From assembly GCA_948470475.1 (NCBI GenBank), contig OX419337.1, positions 29,462,872 to 29,526,871 of the forward strand: a DNA stretch of 64,000 nucleotides, read 5' to 3'. The position numbers and the translations under genes were made by a program. Positions 46,566-61,000 of the stretch are shown here, piece by piece. How positions within the stretch are numbered: the stretch's first letter is position 1; every line of letters begins with the position of its first letter. Source of the stretch: Galaxea fascicularis (Eukaryota > Cnidaria > Anthozoa > Scleractinia > Euphylliidae). The notes under the pieces were generated by a model. It did not search any database. It was given only the letters and a program-made list of their open reading frames with translations, and was not told where the DNA came from.

Positions 46566-49500
46566 ATGTATAATCAGTAGCCGGCAGCCGGCAATCATGT
46601 CCAGCGCATACCTTGCAGTTTACAAGCCGGCTAATACGGAGTGAGAGCTTAAAACTGACTTTCCTTTCTGTTTACGACCGGCTGCTTTATTTGTAGAGCC
46701 GGCCACTACAAAGCTTTGTTACAACTCAGTTTTTCTTTAATTTATTTTGCCATCATAACTTTTTAGAGCGGTTTTTAATGGACTTTTTTGTCCAATTTGT
46801 GTTTACTTTGTCTTCCTTTGAGAAATATTACGGTAAGAAAGAGCCCCATCATTCACTTATACATGCATTTTGTGACAACTTAGTTCGTTTTTGGAACAGG
46901 GTTAGATGACAGTGATGCATGTGTAATTAATGTTGGGACTGTGTGGAAATCTTTCCTAATATTACTTTGCTATTGTTTTTCATTCTACTGTGAGTCACCG
47001 TGTACATTGAAAGCTCCTTTACGATCGACCAGTCTGATCTATTTCTGTGTAGTGCTCTTATTGGATGAAACACATTCAAAATTGTTATTGTAAACCAGTC
47101 CATTCATGACCATGACTTGTCTACTTGATAAATTTCCTTTGTTTTCAACTAATTATTCATGGATCATGAATAATAAATAATTAGGGTTAAGAGACAATAT
47201 TGTGAGGTTGAGGTTATTTTGATCTGAAATTCATTTTGACCTGCAAAACATATGTGCACTTTTTGAAGCTTTTCCTCTTAGCTAAACATTCACTGCTGGA
47301 TTGCAAGATTAAATCTTGCAGCCCAGAACATTATCCTTTTATTATTTTATTTCATTTTATGCCTGTAGAAAAGGGAATAAATAGTTATTATGCCTTTCGT
47401 TACTTTTAAGGTACTCATGTTATGTAGAGAAAAACACTGTCTGAAATGCATGCGCAAAATGATGCAACTCTTAAATTTAATGTGTGACATCTTTCATCAC
47501 AAATTCAAGTAAAAAAGTAAAACTCAAGTAAAATCGCAAATATAAATATTGTAAGAGAATGCAATGTCAAGAGTGAAGTGGAAATTTCCTAACCCTAACC
47601 CTAATTCTAGAGAAATAATTACAGTCATAAACTCAAAGAGATTCATCTTTCCTTTCACCTAAAAATTCTTCTTCCATCGTTGTTCCCACCATTGAATGTG
47701 TTGCAGCATTTTATGTGTGCATTCAGACAGTTTTTTTTTCTCTATATAGCATGAGTAGCCTAAATGTAACAAAACCTGTTGTTATGATGTTAAGTTTCGC
47801 CCTGGTTAAAATAACATTACAAGTCAGTGTTTTCTTTTGGGGGGAACAAAAACTCATTAAATTTCATGCAGCAAAAGAAAATACAATGCAATTTTGTTAA
47901 CTTTGACACTGTTAAAGAATATTAATCATTTGTATGTCTGTGCTGTGATTCAACCAGATGTAGAAAGTGATTTTTTTGAAGGAAGAACAAACTAAATAAC
48001 CCACAGACTGTTGTTGCATAAAAAATAGGTGCCTGGCAGGTGAATGTGACTATTGCTTAGATATTGAAGATGATCAAAATGTTTAAAATAATGATATTTG
48101 TTAGTCATGACAGATGTTAAAGAATGCTTAGAAGCAATTGTCAAAGAATTTGAATTTATGGTTTTCTCAAAAAAAATTAGAAAAAAAATGGTTCTCAATC
48201 AGTATGTTTGGGTCAATTCAATTTGGGTTTTGGTTTCCTTCAAATAGTATTAACAAATTGAATGAATTGAACTTAATGTAATGGAACTTAACACAGTTAT
48301 ACATGTAAGGTATCGCAGTGTACCATTACGGTAACCAAAATGGTTGTTCTCAAAATCAGGGAAAGTTATTTGTTTGTAGCAGTGTTTACACTGTAGTACT
48401 ATTCTAGACATCGTGCTGCATGTGAACTTTAGTGTTGGAAGATTGAACAAAAATGTCTGCAAGCATTTCCTTAAGTGGTTGTTGGCATGAGGCTTTTTTT
48501 TTATAATGGTCTCCTCAAAAATTATCAGAGTATTGTTCCAGTATTTGGGCATTCCAATGTTCAGAAGAGGGTTTAAGTTTTTGCTCAGCTGCTTTAAGTC
48601 ACAATGTTTGTACTCTAAAAAGGATATGCCAGTAGTAGATGGTTGTAGTTTCTTGTTGCACTCACAGCAAAGCAGGAGAAATACTTAATTGACCACTTCC
48701 CTAGAAGGGCTTTTCAGGGACAATGAAACAAATAATACAACAGAGTTAAGAACCCCACTTGGTGGGAGGCAGACCAGTTGGCTATTTACAAGGATGGCCG
48801 AGGAGTTAATCCAGGCATGAACCCAGAACAACACCAGCTAGTGGCTCAAGCAGGATTTGAAAGCAGGTCACCGCATTGAATTTAGCGCCCTAAACCACTC
48901 GGCCATCCTGCCTCCATTAGAGGTTAGAGGCAAAGCTTAGAATTGTGTAAAATTGTTTGTGAGCATTATTTCTTTTCATATTTTGCTGTGTTCTTATCAT
49001 ATTTTAGGTAATTAAAGTTGTCATGATGTTTGTCCTTCTGTACTGTTCTGTTCCATAATTTATGGAACATATATGTAGGTTGTTTTTGACATGGCTGATA
49101 AACTTTTCCCACAAAACCATTTTCATTGAAATGGTAAGGTCTAGCAGTTCACAAGAGTTAAATTACCTGCTTTTTCTTCTGTGGTCATGTTGGTAACTTT
49201 AGCCTTGACGGTTACATGTTGGCAAATTCAAACGTATCTGATTGATGAGAGAATGGTTTAAGACTGAATTCCTGATCTGGAGAAGTCAACTTGTGGATGG
49301 TGTGTATTCCACTGTGACATTATCTCCCATCAGTATCTCAATGGAGTTCAAAAAAGGTCCACAATGAAATTTTGAACTTTGATGGGACTCTTTTCATTGT
49401 ACTGTGTGAAAATATTCTTTGTGAGAAGCATACTACTGCTCTTATTATTGTTTGATCTGTTGTATATATATACATTGTAATTGATGTCTAAAAACCTTTT

Positions 49501-50835
49501 CGTAGAGCAAAAACACTGCGTATGTAGGCATGGAATTCTTTGTTTTCTATAGGTGTGCTAGCTATAGTAAATTGCCAGTAGCTTATTGTGAGGCTTCTTC
49601 CAATAATAATAAAGAAAGGAAAAGGTATTAAATTCCTTCTACATAAATTGGCCAGGAATGACTGTGAATGGTAAGGTTGAAGCACATTGTTGAGTTAATT
49701 CATCTATATGTGATCTAAATGAATAGTGCAAATAGTGTGAAAACCTTTAGTAATTACATGCTCTGGCTCAATAACATTTATTTCTGCAAAAGTGGATTAA
49801 ATTCAGTGTTATAATTTCTAGTATTAATAATGGTTTGCTTGCGAGAGCTATCACGCTATAATTTTGATTATCACACAGTAGGTTAGGTGATGTGGGAGTT
49901 GACTTTTTTTCTTTAACTTTTTGTGTTCAGTCTGCCCGCCATTGTACACAGCCCGGGGTAGACAGTATTTGATGGCTCATTTGAACTATGATCACTATTT
50001 ACATCTAACATGTCACAGTTATCATGCGGCAATAATCACATTAACTTTTTGATAATGATTTCACATATTCCGATCGTTCCACTCATAAATGGTCACATAA
50101 ATCTTCTTCCTTAGTAAGGGACAAAACGAGATTATCGTGTTTACCGAATATGACTCTGTTTGAGAATAATCTTGACGCCTCAGACGCCGTCCTGCGGAAG
50201 TGTTGTCTTTTTCTCCGGAAATGGCTACTTGTTGAAAATTTCAAGTGTATCTGTTAATATAATTGCAGTTGGTTACGTTGGATTTATCGAGAACTTCACC
50301 AAAGTTTCAACGGGTAACAGAGGCTTTATTATGTTTGAAGTGACGCACAATGACTTAGTCTTTATCAGCAGTGAAATGGACATCAATCGATCGACCGACT
50401 ATTAAAAATTCATCGTTCTAATCTCTTGTTGCAATGGTGGAGAAATATGTCTACAGTTATCTGTAGCTACTCAAACAGTAATATAGATCTTACAATACCG
50501 TGGAACTATCTCACTACGTCCTGGAACGATCTGACGTACAATGATCTGACCATGGAACCCTGGCAAGCACGTTGCTCCCTTAATTAAAGGGCTCAATATT
50601 TCCACAGTGGGAGATGCTGATGTGTTCGCCAAAAAGACTTTCCAATAAACAGGCTCAATAATCCCACAATGAGGTAGTTTTCCTCATACAAGGCTTATGT
50701 ACGTCCAAATGTTATGAGCATTGGCAAGTGTTGTTTGTCGCACGTCGCCAAATCAGGTTGGAATACAATAGAAAGTCAATCCCAAAGCTGAAAAATACTC
50801 ACGCAACCTTTAATCCGATCAGGTAGAAACTAAAT
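46566..50835. other. Intergenic region
   Basis: AT-rich, with no coding exon recognised on either strand. It contains the SINE at 48751-48915 and the promoter side of GUK1. Confidence 0.5.
48751..48915 (-). mobile_element. tRNA-derived SINE
   Basis: The minus strand begins GGAGGCAGGATGGCCGAGTG, with an A box TGGCCGAGTGG as in Leu/Ser-type tRNAs. A degenerate B box (CTTTCAAATCCTGC) follows, then a SINE body ending near AACTGGTCTGCCTCCCACC. Confidence 0.65.
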
Positions 50836-51364
50836 ATGGACGCTGTGAGAAGTAAGTGTTTTAAAATACGAGGAAACTCACCTCAACTTCGAAGAGATCG
50901 AAGAGACGAGACAACCGGGGTCTTTGTTTGTCGCCGGAAACTATCGGTACTGAAATCATTATTGATATGAAGTGTTCCCGAGAGACCGCAAGATGGGTAT
51001 GCTGATTGAAGCATATTCTATTGTTACTTAAATACTTGCATACTTACTATCGGAAGACTGAGCCAATGGCACAAAAATTGAAGTGATTGTAAGATAAGAT
51101 TGCCCTCAAAGTAGCGGGGTAGGTAAAACTCACTGGGGCAGCGTTTCAGTAGTTTTGCGAATAACAAGTTAAATATTAACATTGGTAACATTTTTAACAA
51201 CGTTTACACTGAATAGTGCACATGAAAGAAATCATATGTGAACTGCGGATATGAAATCAAATGAAGAATGATCGTCGCAGTTGTGATGGCAATTTTTACA
51301 ATTGCGTAAAGAAGACTGAAAAAAATTCAGGACTTCAACGGGGCTTGAACCCGGGGCTTGACCT

Positions 51365-51399
<35 letters not shown>

Positions 51400-54300
51400 C
51401 GAGCATCGCACCGGAATCGCGAGGTCACGGGTTCAAGCCCCGTTGAAGTCCTGATTTTTTTTTTCAGGCTTCTTTACGCAATTGTAAAAATTGTGATCAC
51501 AACTGCGACGATCATTCTTCATTTGATAACGTTTACACTGAGGGTCATTTTATTGTACGTCTTATTTGATGCATAAGCGACAAAGAACCATTGTTTGTCT
51601 GTTGTATTTGCCTGATATATATATAGTCTCGAAGTTTTCTTGGTAATGACACCTTGTATCTCTACGGTAGTGGTGGTGGTGGCGGTGGTGATGATGATGA
51701 TGATAATGGGGGTGATGGTGGTGATCTTGATGGTGGTGATGAAAGCAATCATGGTGGTGGTGATGATGGTAGTGTGATGGCGGTGATGATAATGATGATT
51801 ATGACAATGGCGGTGGGTAGTGATGGTGATAGCCAGTATAAGTGAGTGTTGTTATTGTTCCGCTAAAGTCATACATAAATAAGACCCTAGAAGTACAAAC
51901 GCTCTATCAAATTACACAGCACAGGTGACACATAAATCACAATTTTAAGCATTAATTATTTTTAACTGCCATTTTCTCTTTAGGAGCTTCCAGGAACGTT
52001 CCTAACAAAGAAATCAAAACATACTCTAGAGTGGGTTATAATTCATTTTGTGAATTCAGTGGTTCATAGCCAAAATGTTGGGCTCTGGGCATGAACCTTT
52101 GTGAAATCGTCCTAAATCTTTTACCCTGGGTCCCAGGGGTTATTTTTCTTTCGTGAGAGCAATAGCTCGGCCCTGTGGCTTCGCTGCTCAGTCATCCCAC
52201 TAAAAAGAAAAAAACTCGCTGGAACCCAGCGGTACACACGAGGGGACCATTCCCTGTGACTTGCCCCTGCAACAAGTCGCGGTGACACGTCCCATCGTGT
52301 GAACTAGTCCTTTTTGACAAAAAATCTAGTCGCAGGGACCAAATTTTGGTCCTTGCGACTTGTCCCACGTATTCAAACTAGTTTGAATTTGTGGGACAAG
52401 TCCCTGCGACTAGTGACTCAAAACCCTTCGTCGGCACACACGATGGGACTAGTCCCTGCGACCAGTCCCTTCGTGTAAACTCTTCAAGGGACTAGTCGCA
52501 GGGACTAGTCCCCTCGTGTGTGCCGACCTTAAAACTGAAAATGCTGTGACATTAGTAGCACATCTTCAGCAGAGTGTGTAAAGAGAAGAAAAACGTCTAC
52601 TCATAGGACTCAGGAACATGTAGCATGTACAGTATAACAGTAAAGTATTGTACTTGAGAATATTTAATTTTTGATTTATGCATTACTGAATGTACATGTT
52701 TCTTTTAGCCACGATCGGAAGACCATTAGTTCTGTTTGGACCAAGTGGCTGTGGCAAGAGTACACTAAAGAATAGACTTATGAGCGAGTACCCTGACAAG
52801 TTTGGCTTCTCTGTCTCACGTAAGCATCTCCTCATTGTGTTGCAAATAAATCAAAATTGTACGCAGATCATGAGTGCCTTAACCAGGGTTGCAAGTCTTG
52901 TGTTAAAAAGAGCATCACTGGTTATGTTATCAGTGTAGTCTACAGTGTAGTTTGACCCAGGCATGACTTGTACGTAGCTCAATCAAATCGTAGCTACTCA
53001 TACTGAACTCAATAATTGTGTTACAATTACAGACACAGGTGATGAAAAAGCTTCTTTCTGCAAATCACGCTTCGCGGCTACTATGAAAATCACTATTCAC
53101 GACTGGGGAAAAAATTAGCCATTTTACATTTCACGGGGAAAAAAGGGCCGATCACACCCTCTTTCCAGTACTGGAGAGTCCTTGAAAATGGCAGGTGATC
53201 CTGGAAAACCCTGCGAGTTTGTAAACGCAAGTAATAAGGTCTTTCTGAAACACATAAGGGAGCAGCCAGATGGGAAAATACGAGAACTGAAAAAGACTTC
53301 ATGGCATTTCAGTGATAAAACTCTCCGAGGTCTGCAAAAGTCGTGAAAAGTCCTGGATTTTTGTCATGTTTCAACTGCTTCGAAATGAATGAAAATAAAT
53401 GAAACAAGTGACATTTTCCAAAACGTTAAAAGAGGTCTTTCGTTTGAAGGAATTGTGCTCTCACATGGAATTGCAATCAAGACACTTAGAACAAAACCAC
53501 TTTTACAACATGTGTATGTAATATGGGATCAGTGTGAGCTATTACAGAAAGATGAACCACAGTTTATGAGGCATTCTACTGAAATAGACCTTATGGCGGT
53601 TTCGACGCCATCTTGGTTGGGTAGGCAAGCATGTCGGAAATAACATTGTTTGTATGGGAGTGCGATGCCAAGTATTAAGGAATTCTTGAATGAAGAAAAA
53701 TTTATGAATTGTAGATTCTAGTAGCTAACCAGAGGAATTTACCGACAACATTTGAGGGTCCTACCTGCACTAGAATTTGCGCGGTGGGATTTTAAATTTC
53801 CCATAAATAAATTTGTCTGTAATTTACGCACGCACCACTCCGCAGACTTTGTCTGAAGCAGACGTAATCGCATTCGTAATCGTAAGAGAGTCACGAGGAG
53901 GTGTGAATCAATACGACGTAAGCGCCTTAATCGGAATCGAAAGTAAACGGAAACTTTCCGATCCTTACGATTAGAATGGCGACACTTACGATGTTGCTTA
54001 CGTCGGTGCCTACGATAGCGATTTCGGATGCACACTGGGTTTTTACGGTTACGACGCTAGTGTGAACCAGGCTTTATTGAGATAGATATTTCACAAGTGG
54101 AGGTGGCTACTGGTGGATATTACGGGGAGGTAAATATCTACCACTACGACACTGAGGTGAACAATTCTTTTGGTATATACCATTTACAACAGCGCACTTG
54201 CTGTCCAAGTTTGAGAAGCCGATTAAAGCGCACGATGAACGCTATTCACCGTTTTATACAGTTCGTACGCGTCTTGAAAACCCTTGAAGTCCGATTTAAA

Positions 54301-54999
54301 GGTCTTGAAAGTAAACGAAATTGGTTTTTGGTCCTTGAACGTCCTTGATTTTTTGCTTAATAAGATCTTAAAATATCAACTTTTTTTTCATGTAAAGAGA
54401 ACAGCATCCCCAGTGCCATCTCGTTACTCTCGTGCGCCTGTATTTTAAGCCACAAGTACAGTACATCACGCATGTATATGCTCTCCACGTGTTTTCATGC
54501 TTTCGTTGTGAGACTTCCATAGGGTCTTAGAAAGTCCTTGAAAAGTCCTTGAATGTTTGGCCTAAAAAAGTTTAGGAACCTTGGTTTTAGTATTATACTA
54601 AAAACATCTCACTAAAAATAGATACTTTTAGTTTTCAAACTCAGCTATTGGTTTATGGGAGCTTTGCTCGTTTTTGGTTTTTGGTATTAAAATAAATCAA
54701 TAAACATATCCTTGTTTCCAGATACAACACGAAACCCACGACCAGGTGAAACACATGGAAATGGTAAATAGCTTTATTTGTTGACTTTTTAATGACTCTG
54801 TTGTTGTATTCAACATAGGTATGCAAGTTCCTGGATACAATTACTTGCCTTAAGTTACTCCTAGTGTACTCCTTAAGTTACTCCTGAAGTTATCAGCCTT
54901 TAATTTGTCAGGAGCAAAATAGCTGTCAGGCAACTTTTGGACTTCACTCTGTCCTGAGTCACTGTAAAAAAAACTTGTGAACCCTTCCTCTTTACCCCC

Positions 55000-55044
<45 letters not shown>

Positions 55045-58000
55045 ACCTCCTCTCGTTGCATAACGGCAACCACGAAGTTATTCTATAATTTCATTCAGAT
55101 ATTAGTTCATGCCACTTTTTCTGCTACTTTGATTTCAGTATTTAGTTGTGGATTGACTGACCGAATGACTGATGACTGATTGATTGATTGATCGATTGAT
55201 GGCTGATTAACCAATTGATTGACTGACTGATGGCTGATTGACTGATGAGTGACTAACTGGCGGCTGATTGACTTGATTGATTGATTGATTGATTGATTGA
55301 TGACTGATTGACCAATTGATTGATTGACTGACTGATTAACTGACGGCTTAGTTATTGATTGATTGATTGATGGATTGATTGATTGGCTGATGACTGACTG
55401 ATTGATTAATGGACTGACTGACTGATTGACTAATAGCTGATTGACCGACTGATTGATAGATTGATTGATTGTTTGATTGACTGATCGGTTGGTTGGCTGA
55501 TTGATTGATTTACTGACTGATTCACCGATCGACCGACCGACTGTTTGATTGATTGATTGACTGACTGACTGATGGCTGACTGACTCGTTGATGCATTGAT
55601 TTGCCAGAGTACTACTTTACCGACCGTGAAACAATGCAAAAACGTATTGATGCTGGTGACTTCATTGAATCAGCAGTGTACAATGGGAATCTGTATGGAA
55701 CAAGGTGAGTGCAACACTGGTAAACGAATATGTGACCGTACGCTTATTTGACATGCTAAACAATAAGCAGTGAGAGAGATGGCACGCCAGTGTGCGGCAG
55801 GTTGGTTCCTGGCGCACCTCATTAAAATAGCACACGCTAAGAACGAAGGTGTGTGTCGAGTTAAACAATGAACTCTACACCGTGTGAAAAAACCCGCGAA
55901 CCGAACCTGTACTAAGAGCAGGTTGGTTCCTGGCGCACCTCATTAAAATAGCGCACGCTAAGAACGAAGGTGCGTGTCGAGTTAAACAGTGAACTCTACA
56001 CCGTGTGAAAAAACCCGCGAACCAAACCTGTACTGAGTAAAATAACACGCTAGTGTGCGAAATGGCACGGGTGAACAAAATAACACACCTGGCGTGCGAT
56101 CACAAAGGTTGCATAGTTTGCTTGCCGTATAGAGCGTTTTCATGATCTTACGGTGGCCATGTTGGTGTACCAAGACAAAGGAACGACGGCCATATTGGCG
56201 TACCAGGCTTACTCTCAGCAGGGCTATCTATAAGGGCCGGGGACTGGAGATTTTTCCCTCGTATTTTGGAGTATATCCCTGGCTACTATGATATAAAACC
56301 AGCATACTGACTTCACTACAACAGCTCGAATCCACAGCTATTTTTATGTAATCCCCACCTACTTAAAAAATTAGTGACAGCCCTGGAGCCTCGTTGAATT
56401 GCATTTTTCTGCAAAAACTTTCTTTTGTTTCATTAAACCAATATGGTTGCTGATCATGTGAACGAAAACGCTCTATAGGTGGTTTGCAGCCAATCTCTTG
56501 AGACACAGATAACAATGGTGAAATGTACAAATGCTGGTGGACAAACAAAACGAGTTAATGAGAGATCTGTTGTTTACCGTCCACCAGCATGGCGGCAATG
56601 ACGTAACGTGAAAACCACCTATTCGAGCGGCTGCGTTGTGTGACTCCTAGTACCGTAGTGCAAAGATTTTACTCGAATTTTCGGGCAGTTAGCATAACAC
56701 TTTCACTTGCTTGCAATTTTTATGTCAAGGGCCAAAAGAGCCGAACGGGACGCCGAACGACGGCTTTTCGGATCCAAAAACGTTTGTTTGAAAAGCAAGG
56801 GAAGGACAGCAGTTTCAAACCGTATAAACTTAATTAACATTCAGGTCGAACGGTCAAGGGAAAAGTTAAGTGTGACTCCAATATTTTCGGCGCTGGTTCC
56901 TCTGCGCACGCGTGCCATACTGCACTCGTGCCTGTTCGCACGCGTGTCATATGGCACATTAGCGTTTTATCAAGCACGGTGGTCAAAGGTTCGTATTGGA
57001 TTTCAGTGAATTCCAGCTACTTGAAAGCCATGCAATACGGCTTTTCTGGGGTCAGGTGAATCCCAGGTCGGACGTTTCCTGGTCTCCCACGCAGCCCTTA
57101 TTTGGGTTGTCACGCAACGTTCCTCACTGCGTGACGCTCCTGCCTCCTATTCTAGAGGTTGGTGTTCTGCGGGATTTCAATGAGACTTGAGCTTTTTAGC
57201 CAGCTTGGAACTGGAGTCCAGGCAATGCCCAACTCAAGTTTTCAACTAGTTTCAGGATCTCATAAGTACTGTGGCATAGGCCTTATGACGATTTTGGACG
57301 CCATCTTGTTTGGGTAGGCAAGCGTGTAGGAAATAACAGTGTTTGTATGGGAGTGCGATGTCAAATAACTTAAGAAACTCTTGAATGAAGTTGGATTTTA
57401 CTGACAAAATTTTAGAGTCCTACCTGCACTAGAATTTACGCGATGGAATTTTAAATTTCCCATACATTTCTACGTAATTTAGGTACGCTGCAGGTGACGC
57501 ACGGAAATTACAATATTAATTTCTGTTTTTTTTTAACATGTGTCTTGCAGTAAACAAGCAGTGCAAGATATCCTGACAACAGGCAGAGTTTGTCTACTTG
57601 ACATCGATATGCAGGTAATAATCTTCAAATTATGAGTTACCATGACGTAGCACAACCTTAGATACCAGCAATTGGGACGCCTGACCTTGACTTTTCAAAG
57701 ACAAGAAACTACATTTTCCAGTTTCAATTTCCGGCTCAATAACACGTCGCCTATTTAGGCTTCGTTAGTGATTGGTTGGTCACGATATCATGTTAGCAGG
57801 TCGATGCAGTTGCTGGTAATCGACTATCTTATCATTGAAGTGGGGAAAAGTGGCTCGCAATACATCTTGAGGGGACTGAAAATTTTCGTAGTCATGGGTA
57901 TTTCTAGCTCACAATCAGCGAGCTTTCACATGACGTCACAGCGGACACTATACAAGTACTTTCTTTTGTTTCATTGAGCCAATATGGCCGCTAGTCACGC

Positions 58001-61000
58001 GAGTGAAAACGATCTGTATAGCCAAATGTTTAAGGGCGGAGGACGTTCTCGAGAAAGCTGCGGCAACAACAAAAAGCTTTGTTTGCATGACTATAAAATA
58101 GTACAGTATTTGCCAAAACAAAACAAGTAATTACAGAGAAAAGGGACAAAAAAATAAAAACTATGTTGATAATAGATTGTTTCGTCGATCAAAACAGGGT
58201 GAAATAAACTTAATAAACTGTATGTCAACAAAGAAATTTACATTTTCCTGTTATTCTGTTTCAAACAAAGGGAAAATACAAATTATTCCCCTGAATCTCG
58301 ACTCGGTTCTTTTAAACAGTAACTGCTTAATATTTGGGATTCTATTAACTATTTTATTATAAAGACATTTCTAATAGAATACTTGAGACAACGAAACAGA
58401 AGGTGAACATACAAGAACCCGCGCGAGGTCGCTTGGATTGACTAGACCAGAATACAAATAGGCCATATTCGTAGTCTCGGTATTGAACTGGATCTAGCAT
58501 GAAGTGGAGGCTCTTGCGGGGGAATACATTTACATATGAAAAGATTCCCCCGCAAGAGCCTCCGCTTCATGCTAGATCCAGTTCAATACCGAGAATACGA
58601 ATATGGCCTATTCCCAAGACACAACTAATCAGTTTCAATTGAACGTGTAACAGTTAGATTCTGTCAAGGCCACGACAGGCCTGTGTGATTTATACTGACA
58701 AATGGAACTGGTCTTCCTATGGTATCTGTAGTTTGTGAAAAGCTTAGTCTCCTGCAAACCGTACGTATTGGCAAATCTTCATCTGGGCAACGATTGGCGT
58801 GAGACTAAAAGAAAGAAACAGTAGATTTTGGTGATTTGAAGTCATTTCCTATATTCTTGTTAAATTTTGATTTTCTACCTTTCTAGCTTTTTAATTAAGT
58901 TAAGTAAATTAAGACATTGTTTCCGTTATCTCTTTCCAGGGAGTCATTAATTTGAAGAACACAAACATAGATTGTTATTATGTTTTTGTGAAGACACCTT
59001 CATTGGAGGAGCTTGTAAGTAATTTATTACTTGGGTTCCATGTGTTTAAGACATGGAACCCAAGCAACACGTGATATATAACTTATTTATCACGTGGATT
59101 TTCGGAAGAATATATTTGGCCTCGGTTTTTTGGTCGTAGTTTCCAGTCTTCACCCTAACATCAGCCTGTATATTCTCCACACTGAAATGAAAAGGATTTT
59201 TTTTTCGTTTCTCCATTCTCGTGGTCGCAATTTTGGTTGCGCAGTTCCATGATTGTATGATTGGGTGATGTTGTAGCGACTCAGATCGTAAGCCCTCTAC
59301 GTTTTCTAATCCAGCAGTTCGGCCAAAATACAGATATGATACTATTCGCTTCAGGTCGAATGATCATTTAATAAAGAATTCTTAACCCTTTCACTCCCAG
59401 GAATGACCCAGAGGTAATGTCTCCTAATATAATTACATTGGGTTTTTAACAAAAGAAAAGTCACACTTAGATCTTACCGTATTCTTCAAGCTTGTTTAAA
59501 TCCGTGGATCAGCTTCACTGAATTTTGATCAGAAGAAAGTTGCATTTTGGAAATCGTGGAAATCCAAACATGTCTATCGTTCGTCGCTTTTAACGTGGCT
59601 GAAAGGAGTTTCATTATTTTAAAATACCAATTTTTTTGATGGATCGATACCACCACAATTTTTCGTTTTTCTTTGAATAAAAGATAAAAAAATGTCCAAT
59701 TTCTCAACAAGATGTGATCATATTTTAACATATAAGGTTACCATAGCAACACTACAGCCTCTTTCTCTGTATTGTAGGTTCCGAGCCAGCTTAGTTATCG
59801 ATAATTTAAGGTGGCTCCGAACCTACAGTACAGATTTTTTAAAAACTTTGCAAAAGGTTGATCTGGATATCTGCTGATTGCAATTCAGTAATAAAAACGG
59901 GAGTGACAGGTTCATAAAGCTAAAATTAAGGGTGATTTAAGAGGTTGTGGTGGTGTTATAGTAACCCTATATGTCAAGAAAGTGTACAATTTGTTGAGAA
60001 ATAATTGGGCAATTTTAGATACCATTTTCAAGAAAACAAACGAACAATTGACGCGGCATGAATCCGTCAAAGAATTAGTATTAAAAAGTAATTAAACCAC
60101 CTTAAGACCTCCATGTCCTCCTTTGGCCGATTATTCTTTAATAACATCTTTAAACGTAAAATATCACCAAAATTATAAAGTCGCGACCACACGAGCGAGT
60201 TTTTGCTAGCGATGATGACGCGATTCTCTTTGAAAATTGTACTTGAATTTCTTGCGTTTTTTTCTTCTGCGATTTTTTCAGTTATCAGCGTGGTATCACT
60301 TGTGGGAGGATGGCTACACTTGTGATCTTCAGCTCGCGCTGGCGACGTGACAATTTACCACGAATTTGCATCACCATCGCAAGCAAAAAATCGCGCGTGT
60401 GGCCGCGGCTTAAGGCGGCTGTATGCGCAATATATGCCAAGCGTTAGGGACTGGTCAGAGGATTCACAAAATGTTTTACAAGAGGAGTAAAACTAGACTC
60501 ACACCTGTAACTCGGAAATGGCATATAGAAATTTTCCTTGTTAAAATGGAACAAACAAACGAATAGCGGAGACGAAAAATTCTGCAAAGAAGACACGGCT
60601 GATGTTAAAATCCTTAAAGCCTGAACACGATCTTGGAACTTAGAGAATTTCAGAGATAATCTGCCTTGGCATCGGAAAACCTGGAATAAGTATTGCTTTT
60701 AAGTTCGGTGAGTGAGGAACGCAACGTACCAGCCTTTTAAAAATACAGGAGCCAAAATGATATGGATTAGTTACAAGTTAATTGATTTTTGTCACTACGA
60801 TTGTCAGTTGAGTTTTGACCGAGAGATGTTTGGCGTCCAAACCACGTTGTTGTCAAGAGAGCGTAAATAGCATCCACTGTCAACTTTTCAGGCTGTCATG
60901 AGACTGATGATATCACAGCCCGAACAGTTGCCAATGGATACTATTTGTGTTCTCCTTGACAACAACGTGGTTTCAACGGCAAAACTTGGGCGTCAAACTT

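Noticed and set aside
47590..47605. AACCCTAACCCTAA, telomere-like
   Set aside because: Only two units; chance or trivial.
53739..54035. Arginine-rich minus-strand frame
   Set aside because: It lies over an AATCG/CGTAA-rich repeat without splice context; no domain.
55430..55639. Serine/glutamine-rich frame on the minus strand
   Set aside because: It is a translation of the GATT/GACT minisatellite.
55798..56038. Possible CRISPR-like repeat pair
   Set aside because: Two long tandem units with no spacers, in an animal gene intron.
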